Source: Antitrichia curtipendula
Taxonomy: Eukaryota; Streptophyta; Bryopsida; Hypnales; Leucodontaceae
Assembly (NCBI GenBank): GCA_951230915.1
Contig: OX579638.1
Location: forward strand, 28,910,696-28,974,695
Reading direction: 5' to 3'
DNA: 64,000 bases
Within the stretch, counting starts at the first letter, position 1. Every line of letters begins with the position of its first letter. This document shows, one piece after another, positions 10,627-22,300 of the stretch. The translations under genes were made by a program, and so were the position numbers. The notes beneath the pieces were generated by a model. That model ran no database searches and was not told where the DNA came from. It saw nothing but the letters and a program-made list of their open reading frames with translations.

Positions 10627-12796
10627 GCTTTCCACGTTGAGGTAGCTTAGTCGAAAGTTAGGTTTTCTATGTACACTACCCTGTTTGAGTTCGACTGTTA
10701 GACGATGAACCTCTCAGTGTTGTTTTTATGTGACATGTATTAGCATCATAAATCTTGATGAATATATGAATTCGTTTATGGTGTTCATTATGCGTGCGAA
10801 ACACGGGCAGTCACCTGATATGTGAAGTGCGGGCTGTTTTTCTTTCCTCTGCTGAAATGGAAGTGGTTCATGTTTTTATCAATGACAAATACAGTGTTCG
10901 GATTATACATGCACAAAGATTAGTCTGAATACGCATTTATTTTTTCACCCTTTCAGTCCGTGTTGGAATTCCAGTCAACTGGGTTCTGCATGTTCAGAAT
11001 TACGTGGACATCAGAGATTGGATGTATTTCAGTAGTGATAGAACCCCGATTTTCTCCACACAAACTGAAATACCTCAGATAGAATAGTATAGTAGCCGAT
11101 ATTCATCAGTCTACAGATGTATGCTGAATGTCTGAGCACTTGTGACTCACTTGTCTATAGTCCTGTCATTCCACTGGATGTAGTGTGAAATGACAATGTT
11201 TCTTGTGTTAGCACTCCATCGGGAGATCTCCTGCTTAGATAAAAATGGTCTCCTTCTTCCCGAGAGGAAGTGCTTGTTTGATAATTCTGAAGTGATGTTT
11301 GGGACTTCCAGTGAATTTCAAGTTTTCTTCCATTAATGTATCTATGAATTGCACTGTCTACAGCACATGAATCAAACTGTAGCGCTTCGACACAAAGATT
11401 GTCACTGAAGCTGCCGCATATTCGACAACCTTGTCAAGGGATCTCACGATGCATTCGTTTCAAACAGAACGGTGAGTGAGGTATTAATATAGGGCTCGGA
11501 GCCGTATTTGCTTGAACTAGTTGTCATCGTGGGATCTCTCGATAGGTTCGGGGACATGAGCTGTAAACGGGATGCTGAAATTATGGAAACCTGGTCCACA
11601 GATCTCCCAATCCAGACACGTGAACTCTGACACAATCAACTACGGAACAGTAATTTACAAATTTTTTAGCATTTCCAAGCACACGAAGAAGCACTCTCCA
11701 AAAGACTTATGAGTGCAGAAATTGAGGTAGATCGGGGGATTTCACCATCTCTTTAATTCTGGACTATTGAAAGTCCAGAAGTAGTTAAATATGGCATTTA
11801 AATAGGGCATACATAATCCTTGGCACGAGTTGACCGTTTCGGTCACCTCTAGAAACAATACCTACTTCTGCTCAATCATCGGTATGCTTTCCCGCATCCT
11901 TCGAAATTGGCAACCTGGTGCAATGATTCTTGTTGTGCATCCGTCACTTCATTCCAAGAAACAAGGAAAACACACTGCTTTATTCACAGAAATGGATTTC
12001 TGTAGTGACAACAATTTTTCAGTTGATACTAATTTTGCGCCCTCACGAATCGGACAATTCAGTGTACTCTAGTGGACTGACCCCACTACAGAATAGTATG
12101 TCCATCGGCATCAGTGAGCCAACCAGACTTTTCTCGAACCCATCCCACATGGAACTTGGTCCTTAGTCACTGGCTGCTTCCAAATACTAGTTGAACGTGT
12201 AGCTGATCCGAAGAAAGAAGACAAACAAACAATATTGCAGGGAAATTTCTAGATACAGGCCGATAAGAGTCCACAAGACGAATCCATCCTAGAAGCTCGT
12301 ACTTCCGAGTAGTACAGTTTCAGTACCCAAAAGCTCTTGCCAAAGCAGTTACGTGACGTGCGATTACAGGGACATAGTTTGAGTTAAATCCGTAGCATTC
12401 TTCATCACAACAAAGTGCGAATGCAGCAATTGTGGAGAACTCAGGTTCTTATTAGAAACCGGAGTAAATAAGGAGTCCATTTGCTCAAGACCCCATATCC
12501 CCACAAAAATAGCAGGAGTTTGGGAATGGCATTCCCCCTTGCACAGTTCTAGTACTCAAAACATGCAGGAATCAAGCAGCAAATTCACAGACAAAAGCCA
12601 TCAATCAACCGAGAAACAAGAGCAATGGAATGAATCCAAATAGAGGAGAGAACCTTCGTATTTGTTGATAGACCAGACCGCTTGCAAAGAGCGGACAATA
12701 AAGTACACGGATTTACAGAACAGCACGTGGCATAAGCGAGTGAGGAAGAGAAACTAAGTAGCTGGCGTGGAATGAGCTGACACGGACACAGCCAGG
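10627..12796. other. Gene-less stretch between the DUF7869 block and the NRAMP gene
   Basis: Apart from the palindromes listed separately I see no coding region. The part from about 12,200 to 12,796 should include the 3' untranslated region of the minus-strand transporter. No terminal inverted repeat matching the left side of the DUF7869 block could be found by eye. Confidence 0.5.
11216..11749. repeat. Outlying right-hand copies of the 18-bp palindrome
   Basis: Matches lie at 11433-11450 (ends GGGATCTCACGAT, followed by the same GCATT as in the 10.5-kb array), at 11526-11543 (ATCGTGGGATCTCTCGAT), at 11732-11749 (ATCGGGGGATTTCACCAT), and as a weak version near 11217. They decline in quality outward and none is evident beyond about 11,750, which suggests the block ends there. 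Confidence 0.65.
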
Positions 12797-14350
12797 TCAG
12801 ACATGGCCGGCTTCGCCAAACGAGCCCTGGCGGATGGACTGGACGACGAGGTAGCCATTCAAGCCGCCGATGATGACCGCGATAATCCAAGCGCAGATCC
12901 GCGCCACCCAACAATTGACGAAGCTGCCCATCTTTTCGCGGGAGCTCGTGAAGTGCACCAGCGGCACCACGGCGAAGATCAAGGTGAACGACAGGATGAC
13001 TTGACTGAGCACGAGCAGACGCCCGGCGCCGTTGTTGCCGCTAATAGCCGCCACAATTGCCGCAGGGACGATGGCAATCGAGCGGGTGATCAAGCGCCGC
13101 AGCCACGGCTTGATCCTAATGTTGAGAAATCCCTCCATCACGACTTGGCCCGCCAACGTGCCGATGATGGTGGAGTTTTGGCCACTGGCTAGCAGGCCCA
13201 CGCCGAACAGGATACGCGCCGCGTTGTCGCCCAGCGCCGGCGCCAGGAGCTTGTAGGCGTCGCTGATGTTGGCGAGGTCGCGGTTTGCATTGGGGCCGTA
13301 ATGGAACGCGGCCGCCGCGAGGATGAGGATGGACGCATTCACGAAGAAGGCCAGCATGAGCGAGAGGCAGGAGTCCCAGGTGCCGTATTTCACCGCCATT
13401 TTGCGGCCTTCTTTCGTTCGTGGGTACGCGCGCGTTTGAATGATGCTGGAGTGGAGAAACAGCGAGTGCGGCATGCACGTCGCGCCCAGAATGCCGATGG
13501 CATTGAAGAGAATCTTGGAATTCGTGATGATTTCAGGCTTGGGATACAATCCCGCTGCCACTTTGATCCATTCGGGTTTCACGGCGATGAGCTCGTAGAC
13601 GAACACGGCGGCGATGAGGAGGCAGAGCAAGAACACGATGACCTCCAAGCTTCGGAAGCTGCGCGTCCCGAAGACGAGGATGAACAAGGTGTCCACCGCG
13701 GTGATCAACACGCCCGCCCAGAGAGGAAGCCCGAAGAGTAGATTCATAGCCACCGCGGACCCGATAACCTCCGCCAAGTCGGTCGCAGCTATGGCGATTT
13801 CCATCATGACCCACAACACGTACACGACGTATTTCGGGTATGCGTCGCGGCACGCCTGCGCCAAGTCGCGGTCGGCCACAATGCCGAGCTTCAGGGACAT
13901 GGATTGGAAGAAGATGGCGGTGAAATTGGACAGCAGGATGACGGAGAGGAGCGTGTAGCCGAACGCCGCGCCTCCGCTGAGATCCGTCGCCCAATTTCCG
14001 GGGTCCATGTAAGCCACGCTCACCATGAATCCCAGGCCCGCGAACGCGAACGCCTTCTTGTACCATGCGCCCTCCGACGGCACCGCAATGGAGGAATTCA
14101 CTTCTTGCAGCGACGCCATGTCGTTGTGGCGGCGCCAGCCGGAAAGCAGGACCTCCTTCTCTGGAGCGGTGGAGATCACGATTCCCAGGTTGGGCTCCTT
14201 GAATTCATCGTCGTCCACTGGCCCCACGACCACCACATGGCCTGGTTGCGGGTTCTCAATGTTGAACGCCTCCCGTACTGGCGTGACTACCACCACGTCG
14301 CCCTGCGGCGGACTGCTGCCCGAAGGCGCCCCATTCACATTCTTCGTCAT
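12797..14350 (-). CDS. NRAMP/MntH-like divalent metal ion transporter
   Basis: The reading frame is uninterrupted: 517 residues from ATG at 14350 to TGA at 12797-12799. NRAMP proteins are proton-coupled Mn2+/Fe2+ carriers of plasma or endomembranes. Seen here: a soluble acidic N-terminus of about 95 residues, then roughly eleven hydrophobic segments. The TM1 metal-binding motif is AYMDPGNWATDL, the TM6 partner is ATCMPHSLFLHS, and the family signature lies in GLLASGQNSTIIGTLAGQVV. TM3 reads EIAIAATDLAEVIGSA, closer to bacterial MntH (ATDLAE) than to the plant NRAMPs I know. A longer frame opens at 14422, but with GTG; the ATG has a purine at -3, and a good acceptor (CAG before 14389) makes the upstream part non-coding. 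The GC content is high compared with its surroundings. Bacterial ancestry is inference. Confidence 0.93.
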   Translation of the reverse strand: MTKNVNGAPSGSSPPQGDVVVVTPVREAFNIENPQPGHVVVVGPVDDDEFKEPNLGIVISTAPEKEVLLSGWRRHNDMASLQEVNSSIAVPSEGAWYKKAFAFAGLGFMVSVAYMDPGNWATDLSGGAAFGYTLLSVILLSNFTAIFFQSMSLKLGIVADRDLAQACRDAYPKYVVYVLWVMMEIAIAATDLAEVIGSAVAMNLLFGLPLWAGVLITAVDTLFILVFGTRSFRSLEVIVFLLCLLIAAVFVYELIAVKPEWIKVAAGLYPKPEIITNSKILFNAIGILGATCMPHSLFLHSSIIQTRAYPRTKEGRKMAVKYGTWDSCLSLMLAFFVNASILILAAAAFHYGPNANRDLANISDAYKLLAPALGDNAARILFGVGLLASGQNSTIIGTLAGQVVMEGFLNIRIKPWLRRLITRSIAIVPAAIVAAISGNNGAGRLLVLSQVILSFTLIFAVVPLVHFTSSREKMGSFVNCWVARICAWIIAVIIGGLNGYLVVQSIRQGSFGEAGHV

Positions 14351-14885
14351 CTCGCTCCTGCTCACAGAGGAACCTCTAGACCTGTCAGTCTGCCAAACAC
14401 CATCACCACAACCAGGAAACACTACCCTGATTCGTGTTACGAATTACGAACGAGTCAATTGTAGCTATGATACGGGCATTATCAGGCTCATATGGGAAAC
14501 ATTGTTAATTTGACACTTGCAACAAGGTCGCATTTGGCTACATCATACGCAGAATTCGAAGTCCAATGCATGCGCAGCTACACACTGTCTGACTACAAAC
14601 AGGTATCCGCTTCGTACCTTGGTGAGGATCTTGTTAGCTCTGAGTGCACGTCGACCGCCGGCGTCGAATGAAACCAAATAGTAACCTCCGCGACGACGAC
14701 GACGAGTTGGGGAATTCGATCACAACGCCATGTGGCTGACCCGTGACCCCGCCCGCGCGCGGCGCTGTCACCTTCTCGGGAAATCACTGAAGGACATCAC
14801 TAACAAGAAACGACTTTAGACGAGTAGTTCTTACCAATTCACAATTCTCATCAGTATTCACCGCGACGGCCTGCCGGCCAAGCAA
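14351..14885 (-). promoter_or_regulatory. Spliced 5' leader of the NRAMP gene
   Basis: On the minus strand three candidate leader exons line up with consensus splice sites. The first is 14885-14838 (acceptor TTTTCAG upstream, donor GTAAGA at 14837). The second is 14786-14618 (acceptor CCTTCAG, donor GTACGA at 14617). The third starts at 14389 (acceptor TTTGGCAG), just before the ATG at 14350. The middle exon is GC-rich with a GTCGTC repeat. Inferred from splice signals; no transcript data. Confidence 0.5.
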
Positions 14886-15420
14886 CTGAAAACCGAAAGC
14901 CAGGAGTCGAAGTCAGTGGAATCTAACGTACCTCTGATCGATCCCTCACTGCTCAAGGATGCGAATTCGAGCGACTTGGGTCTGCTCGCCAAGATAAGTT
15001 GATCAGGGAGTGGGATGGCCAATCCCAAATCCTCCTTTTGAGAGCGGCTGCGAGATGCTTCACAGCAGCACGCGACGGAATGGACCCACCTACTTCCATC
15101 ACTTCCCGGAATTGAATGGAGTCCCCGTGCCTGCCCCCGGTCAGTTCGAAACAGGGAAGCGTGTAAACCATCACTCTGCGATAGAAATTCAAACAGGAAT
15201 TCAAACAGGAAACTGAATGATGTAAACTGTACCTTACAGAATGTTATCTGAATTGCCCGTGGGCAGTAGAAATGCCGGCAATGGACTGCATGATCTCGTT
15301 GACCAGAGGCATCGTGCGGCGGAACGGAACATGCGGGCGGCAAAGGACAAGATGCGGTACCGAGTGTAAGTTGTACATCAGCCAGTACGGTCGTCGTTTG
15401 TCTGGCGTGTCAAGTGGTCC
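14886..15420. other. GC-balanced, exon-like segment upstream of NRAMP, unassigned
   Basis: Several exon-like pieces occur. On plus, 15241-15369 lies after a TTACAG acceptor and starts with an ATG opening LPVGSRNAGNG and later DLVDQRHRAAERNMRAAKDK before GTAAGT. On minus, a piece ends at about 14,932 with GAG before GTACGT. Both could be further leader exons, a small divergent gene or a decayed gene. I recognise no domain and cannot choose the strand. Confidence 0.35.
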
Positions 15421-17698
15421 GCGATGCTCGTAAGCTCGTCTCGGCCTTCAGTTCGCTTGGGGCCAGGGATTTTTTTTCATTTATTTTGGGCAGTGCAGAA
15501 GGCGATCTTTGTTGGAGTGGAGTGCAGCAGTTGTTTACATCAATACAAATGGATGAAACGTGAAAAATGAGGATGAAACTTAAATGATTCATCCAATAGA
15601 ATGCACATTCATCCCTGTGAATTGGATGAGTGTAGCAAATTTGCAGAAAATGGGGGAATAAATTGTCTAGTATTCCCTCCTAAAAATTGTAGCGCTTATG
15701 AACAAAATATCACTCAAAACCTTTGCTAGCTTGGGGGCATGTTCATATATTTAATGAAGACAGTGTTGCATTGCTTATATAACAATTTTAGGACAAGATT
15801 CTTGTGATTACTCCATCACGTAATTCAACCACAACACTAGCCTCTAACAATCATGGCATCCACTTGGTGGTTCATGAATATTTTTTAGAGTTTTCTTTGT
15901 GAGCTAATATGAAAGAGTTGAAGGATATCCAAGGGTGTTGAAAAAGTAACTTTCGTCTATTCTTCAACAATGGGGCTAACGTAATCACTTGTTGGTTTAT
16001 GATTTACATGCAAGTTTTGAATCACTTCATGTAGAGATGAGAGTGAAATGAATACTTGCAAAAATAAAGATTCTAAATCTTAATTCTTTTTTGGCTATAA
16101 TTTGTTTTCTTAAAAAAAAATCCATAATACATTTTGGAATATTGTAAGAATAAATTATGAATTTTCAAAGTATTGAAGATGGAGACCTAAAATAGACCCT
16201 AGATACTTAGGAATACATGTTGCATATTTTAGGTACAAATATACTAAGGCCGGTTCTAGAACAAGTCACGATTAGGTGCAATTACCTTTCTCCACTACAT
16301 TATTAAGACACCATTAATGGACCTTCTTGCCTTAATCAAAGATAGTAAGATAAACTTTAAAATATCATAATACATTATTGGATCATCACAAGAAACACCC
16401 CCCTATTTTCTATAGTGTTTTGGTAAATCTACATTTCAACCCCTAGGTACTAGGAGAACAAGGAGTACTACGTAGCAAAACGATCTCAATTGTTGATTGG
16501 AAAAATCAATAGACAAAAGTATTGTTGTGAGGACTTGATAGTAATCAGATTTCACCAAAAAAATGAAGTTGATACCATCTCCAATGTTTAGAAGTGCTCA
16601 TGCAGGGGAGTTCTATTTATATGGACCTAGTAGACATTAATTAATATATATTTTTAGATGCCCCTTGGTAGACATATGCACCTATTGTGGAAATAGACCA
16701 CCAAAATTTCAATTGTATATCATTCAATTTGAGTATACCAAATGTAGTGAAAACCCCTTAAATTCAAAGTGTTATGAATATTCAATTATATTTTTTCAAA
16801 TTTATTTTTTTAAAGAAAAATAAGGGATGTGATTATGTGAATACCATCGAGTTAGACAAGCTAACTAAGTACTTCATGTTCATAGGACTTGGGATTCAAA
16901 AATTATAGTTGAAATGAAAAAATCACTCCAATTGTGATGGAGTATAGGAATGGTATTTTTTGCAATGACTCTATTGTCACTCCTCTAAAATCTTTGTATC
17001 ACTTATTTGTATAGGATTTTTTTCGCCTTTCCATTAATACATTGCATAATTTTTCTTAAACTTCATTGATGAATTCAATGAAGTGCACTTTTTGAAACAT
17101 TCATCATCTCCCTAGTAGTAGTCAAGCATTTAGGGATTAAGATAATTGCACCCTCCTACCTAAATCGACACATAGATTCTTGCCTAAAATGTACATCCAA
17201 TTTATCAATGAGAATAAAAGGATTACTCTAAATACACTTATACTTAGCACTTAAGACTTCCTATTATTTTATAGGACATCTAATGATGCATGCAAAGGAA
17301 ATTTAGAATCACTTCTGACTTCGAACAAGATCAATCAAAGAGAACAAGGGCGGTAAAAATATTAATATTGTTGATTTTTAAAATGATGAATTCACGTGGT
17401 GGATTAAAATTAATGATTAATATTTTAGTCAAAGTTATACTATTTGAATTAATATTAAATGAATACAGGCTAAAATATTAGTATTATTTCAATCTCCTCA
17501 AATACAGACAACCACATTATAAGAGGCCTTATAGTACCTATAGCTATATCTTACTGTTTGAATATTGCACCTATTTAAGCCTCTACATGATAGGATAGCT
17601 TTTGAGGATGCAAAATCCCTTCCCCTTTGGATCAAAGTTCATAAAATTTTGTAGACAACACCAATTTTTACCCTCTTTGTAGTAGTATAAGTCATTAA
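15421..17698. other. AT-rich intergenic DNA, no gene seen
   Basis: No domain-bearing frame, RNA gene or clear terminal repeat was found. The short open frames present are what chance allows in AT-rich sequence. Confidence 0.6.
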
Positions 17699-18286
17699 AT
17701 TTAACCCCTAAAAGACCAAGTGAGTACTGACTGTAAACAAGAGATCTCGAGTAGTAATGCTTGAACTCAATTTGGGTTGGATGTTCACACAAAAATTTGA
17801 AAAAAGGTGTGAACATGTACTACTCCCCTTAATGTGATTATATTTTTTTTCTGATTGGGTGCTTGGATCAAAAGTTATGCTAACCTAAATTTCTTGGCCA
17901 ATCCGAGCAACTTTAGCCAGCATGTGCAAAACTCCTCTTCTACTTCTAGAATTTGGCAAGTGTATAACATATATGATACAAGATGCAAATGTAAAAAAAA
18001 ACATTTGTAGTTTAAAAAGCTCTCATTCTAGGAGGTGTCAAAGTTTGTTGGCTTATTGTGCAAGGGTAGAAAAAAAACAGTCTTTCTAACTTCAAACGTC
18101 AAAATCTTTCAATTCGTGGCATCAAAGTTGCTGAATTTTTTTCTAGAGATTCCCACAGTAGTCTAGTTCAAATATGTATAGTTGGATTTTTGAAAAACCT
18201 TTTTTCTTTCCCCCTCTCCTTGACCTAAAAAGTGTCAGTTTTCCACAATTTTCACCTGAAATGGGCCTCGGTCCTTTCCTTATTAA
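17699..18286. mobile_element. Degenerate copy of the TTAA-flanked CCCCTAAAG-ended element
   Basis: The left end TTAACCCCTAAAAGACC (from 17,699) matches the intact copy at 26,871 (TTAACCCCTAAAGTCCC). The right end, read on minus, starts TTAATAAGGAAAGGACC, and CCATTTCA and AAAACTG follow as in that copy. The interior shares the GGGTGCTTGGATCAAAAG word and a region around CACAGTAGTCTAG. Non-coding and decayed. Confidence 0.55.
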
Positions 18287-18984
18287 AGTCGGTATCATCG
18301 TACCTCCAAGTCTCCAACATGTGCCTACTATGAGCAACGGACAAGATTTTATTGGACTTACTTTCCATGTTGAAAATATCCAGCCCAACTAATCTTTTTG
18401 CTTTTAGAAATTCCCATGAGAGAATTCCAACGACTTTCCTACTCCCATGTCAAGAGTTGCGCCAAATTTTCCGCCTGCTGGACATGAAAAACGGAGGCAC
18501 AAATGAACGAGGATGGTACTGTAGTGATGGTCCCATGGCTTCACCTTCGCCGAAGGCACACCGCCTGCTACGGAGTATTATAAAGCCTAAGTTACGGCCC
18601 GAAGCATGAATCGTGTTCACGCGCAAACTCGGATTTCTTTGGGGTGCATTAGGATAACTTGTTATTAGTTTATTAAGTTTCTGCTAAGGCGCCATCCCAG
18701 ACGGACACCACAGATCAACGTCAGACTTTCACTTATTACGACATCTTGACAAGGGTTGTAGATGCCTGCAGATGCCCGTGACTAAAATCTCTATTCGGGG
18801 TTAGCAATGACGCAGCCTGCTTCCAGTGGACCAGTCGCAGGCTGCCCGAGGTCTGTATGACGCCATGATCCGCACGCATTCCGTGGATACTGCTCAAAGT
18901 TCCATCACACTCCGCAGTCTCCGCTTCAGCCAGGTCTCCCTCGAAACTAGATAAAAACAGGCATCTTGTTGGGTACATTCCCTA
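18287..18984. other. GC-balanced segment without recognisable gene
   Basis: From about 18,400 to 18,980 composition is close to host genes, and short open frames exist on both strands (plus 18352-18609, minus 18736-18978). None resembles a family, and no matching splice pairs are obvious. It could be a promoter, a non-coding RNA or a captured gene fragment. Confidence 0.35.
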
Positions 18985-19320
18985 CAATTCTAGTGCAGTA
19001 CTACTGAAGTTACTCGACTTCCTTCGATTCTTTGTGTTTTCATTCTCAGTTTGTCCCTACCCTTTGATTGTAGACTCAAAATCTCAAATGGATTTTGGGA
19101 GATGAAATTGAGCTTGATTTATCAAGTTTTTTTGGATCAAAATTTCTTTAAAAAATTTATTCTATTATGCCCCAATGAGGTCTGAAGTTCTACATTGAAC
19201 ACAATTCTTGCTTTTGACTTAACTAGGTATGAGTGGTTGAACTTTTATTCGTCGTAATTTACATATCCCATATAGATTGATTTACCTCCCAACACCCCAC
19301 TTGTATAAAGATCTCACATA
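18985..19320. mobile_element. Partial foldback MITE (GGGGTGTTAGGAGGT family)
   Basis: This is the right half of the family whose fuller copies are at 23,985 and 59,258. It runs from near the central GGAGATGAAATT, through ATGAGGTCTGAAGTTCTAC and GACTTAACTAGG, to the end ACCTCCCAACACCCCAC. The left half is missing. Confidence 0.6.
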
Positions 19321-22300
19321 GCAACAACAATGTGGTCTTCCAAATTCACGTGAGGTGAGTACGGACCACCCATTACCATCCAGCATTCCATTGGCAGTTA
19401 GTAGGGTGGTAGAAATGCAGTGAAGGCTGGGACTAATTTTTAAACATGGTTCTAGAGTTCTGACCATCAATTCCTCTATTCTTTTCATGACACATCAACT
19501 TGGTTTAGAGTGTCAAAGTGAACAAGAAGTAGTCTATGAAATGAGCGCTTTCAGAAGAGTCTAGACATTGACTATTGGTTTGGCGCACTTTTTGCCTTCC
19601 AAAATTCATAGTAACTTCAGTTCAAGGGATAAATTATCAAATTTTGGCAATCCCCCTCATTTCTATCTTTGTCCCTATAGAAATATTTCAATCGCCTTAC
19701 TGTACTCCACATCATGTCCCCAATTGCTTATTTGGTTGGTTATAGGTGGTCTCGCCTTAGATGTTGAAAAGTTTCAATATTTTTTATTTTTCCTAGTTGG
19801 ATCTTGTTTATTTCTGCCTTGGACAACCACTGGTCTTATGTAATGGATTATCGAGAGTTCTACTTGATAAGAGCAACCATCAAATGCTAAAATCTTTATT
19901 TTTAGAAGATTGCCAAGTTCTTCTTATGGACTACTTTTGCATTGATGGGCTAACAAAGTAGAAGTGATCAATGGCCGTAGTAGTGTTGTCAGGTCCATGC
20001 CACCTCGACTGCCATATAGGTTTGGTAGATAGCTAAGTACTCAGGTGGAAAAGCACTACAATTTACAACTCATTTAATGCCTTAACATCACCACCAAAAG
20101 GTCAAGTGGGAACATACCTTTATTCTGATACTAATATCACTAAAATTTAGTTGTTTTGGGAAAAATGCCGAATGCAACACAACAATATTTCCACTTGCAC
20201 TACATACTTTAAAATAGAGTGACTTTGGTAAGCTAGTGTCATACGCACTAAAAAGATAAATCAATGTAGTGCAAGAATTTGATTGGTGTGAGGAACGATA
20301 GATTAATTGAATGAAATTTTTGATGGATGTACTCTAATGAGTGTAAGAATTGGGATGAAAGGCAATGGCAATTGGATGAAAGTTTGATTAACCTATAATA
20401 GACCAAAGTCTTTTTTTGCCACAAAACACTCAAAACTGCCATTTCTATTGCAAAGAAGAAAAAAAACTGAAAATTATTTTTTTGTTCATCTAACGATTCA
20501 TAGAAGTAGGTACAAGATAGAAGGAAATTTTGAATTATTAATACCTCTAAGATGGAATTAAAATGCACTAATTCCAATTTGTCCTCCAAAGAAACAATGG
20601 TCCTTTAGGAGTTAAATCACACTTTTTGAGATTGTATGAAAATAATGGACGGACCACATTATCTAAAATATCATGCACTACCCAAATAATATACATAAAA
20701 GACTTGTAGAATTACCAAAATTAGTTTCAATTAATATTAATATTACTATGGGGCATGCTAATTGGATTCATTTGAGAATTAAACTCTTTATGTATACGGT
20801 TCAATTTTCACAATTCTTATACTAATTCTCTACTAAGTTTAATATGTATCTAAAAAAATCCTTAATTTAGAGTTGAAAAGACAAATTCAAAAGTAGCCAT
20901 TCAATGAGTGGTAGTTAGTATTTAATTAACCCTTGTAGGACCATCATGTTTAGAGGCCCAAAATTACTTCAAAATACTCATATCCAAAGCAAGGTCAAAT
21001 CTTAGTCAATAATTATTTTTTAGCAAATCTAGTCGTAGGATCTTTTAGTCAACTTGTTCAAGTACAATGTACTTAAATTTTAGAGCATCAATTGCAAGTT
21101 CAATGCACCTAAACTTCAAAATGTAGGCTTCTCTAGCCATTCCAAAAGGTGAAGTTTTGGCTTTCAACATTTTTAGAAAAAAAAAAAACATGTCCTATAA
21201 CTTGTGCATTTTATCAATATGTTGGAAATTAGATTGAAAATATGTGAATTTTTTTTAACCTAAAGAACTTTTATATTCATCTTTAAAAACATTCTAAAAT
21301 GGAAGGTAGTACTAAATGAAAGAAAAAACTAATATACTAATAAATTTACAAGAAATTGAAAATTTTTAATTACAATAGTGAAAATGTTTTAGTTTACAAT
21401 TAATATCCTATATTTTATTTTTATTTTTATTTCTTTTAAATTGAGAGCAAAAAATTACTTTGTATGTTTTTTCTAGCTTTTTTGCTCGGAAAATAAAACT
21501 CCTCATAACTTTTACCTCATTATTTAGAATTGAATGGTTCAAATTTATTTGAGTATTTATAAATTTTTTAAAAATTAAAAAAATAATTTACATCTTTTAG
21601 AATATAGTTTTCGCTGCCAAATGTAGGCATCAAAATCAAAAAAATCTTTCAAAGAATTGTAATGTTTATTGGAATGACATGAAACAAAGCTACACATGAT
21701 GAATAGCATCCACCCTAAAAAATTCATGAAAAAATTCAAAAGTCAAAAGTCAATAGAGCTTGCTCAAGTTCTCAAAAAGCCCAAAGTAAGCTTCTTGGTA
21801 CTCTAGAAGTTAATTGAATTGAATGGTGCATTAAGTAAGTGGAACTAGTCCTAACAAGAAATAATAAATTAAGAAAACATTATTTCATTTTTTGGCAACT
21901 TTATGATGCATTTGTAGTAGCAAGTGTACAATTCATTGCTAAGAGGTAGTTTGAAACCTTATTATTTCAAATAATCTTAGTACACCACATAAGAGCAATA
22001 TCATGTTTATTTTTGGTACTTTAACTACAATAATTTATTATGTGAATGAGGATCCAAAATTAGAAGCACTTAGACATTTATTTAGTGTCACGAAACAAAA
22101 TTTTATGGAAACTATTGAGCACAATCTAGAAAATATTGCTTTAAATATATTACAAGTGTGCCTTTGAAAAACACTTAGATGTTTTACACACTAATAGAAT
22201 ATGTATATGGAGTATAAGGTAGAACAATCCAAACACCATTAGTCATCCAATTTGGACATCTATCAGATCCTCCCCAATTGGATTAGTTAGTCACCTATCC

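Noticed and set aside
13301..13741. Open frames on the strand opposite NRAMP (also 12,803-13,192, 13,904-14,464)
   Set aside because: These mirror a GC-rich, strongly supported coding region and resemble no family.
14351..14422. Longer N-terminus for the NRAMP protein
   Set aside because: The upstream start would be GTG and the stretch contains a good splice acceptor; the ATG at 14,350 is preferred.
14858..15343. A 161-codon minus-strand frame
   Set aside because: It crosses several plausible splice sites and has no domain; treated as leader or unassigned DNA.
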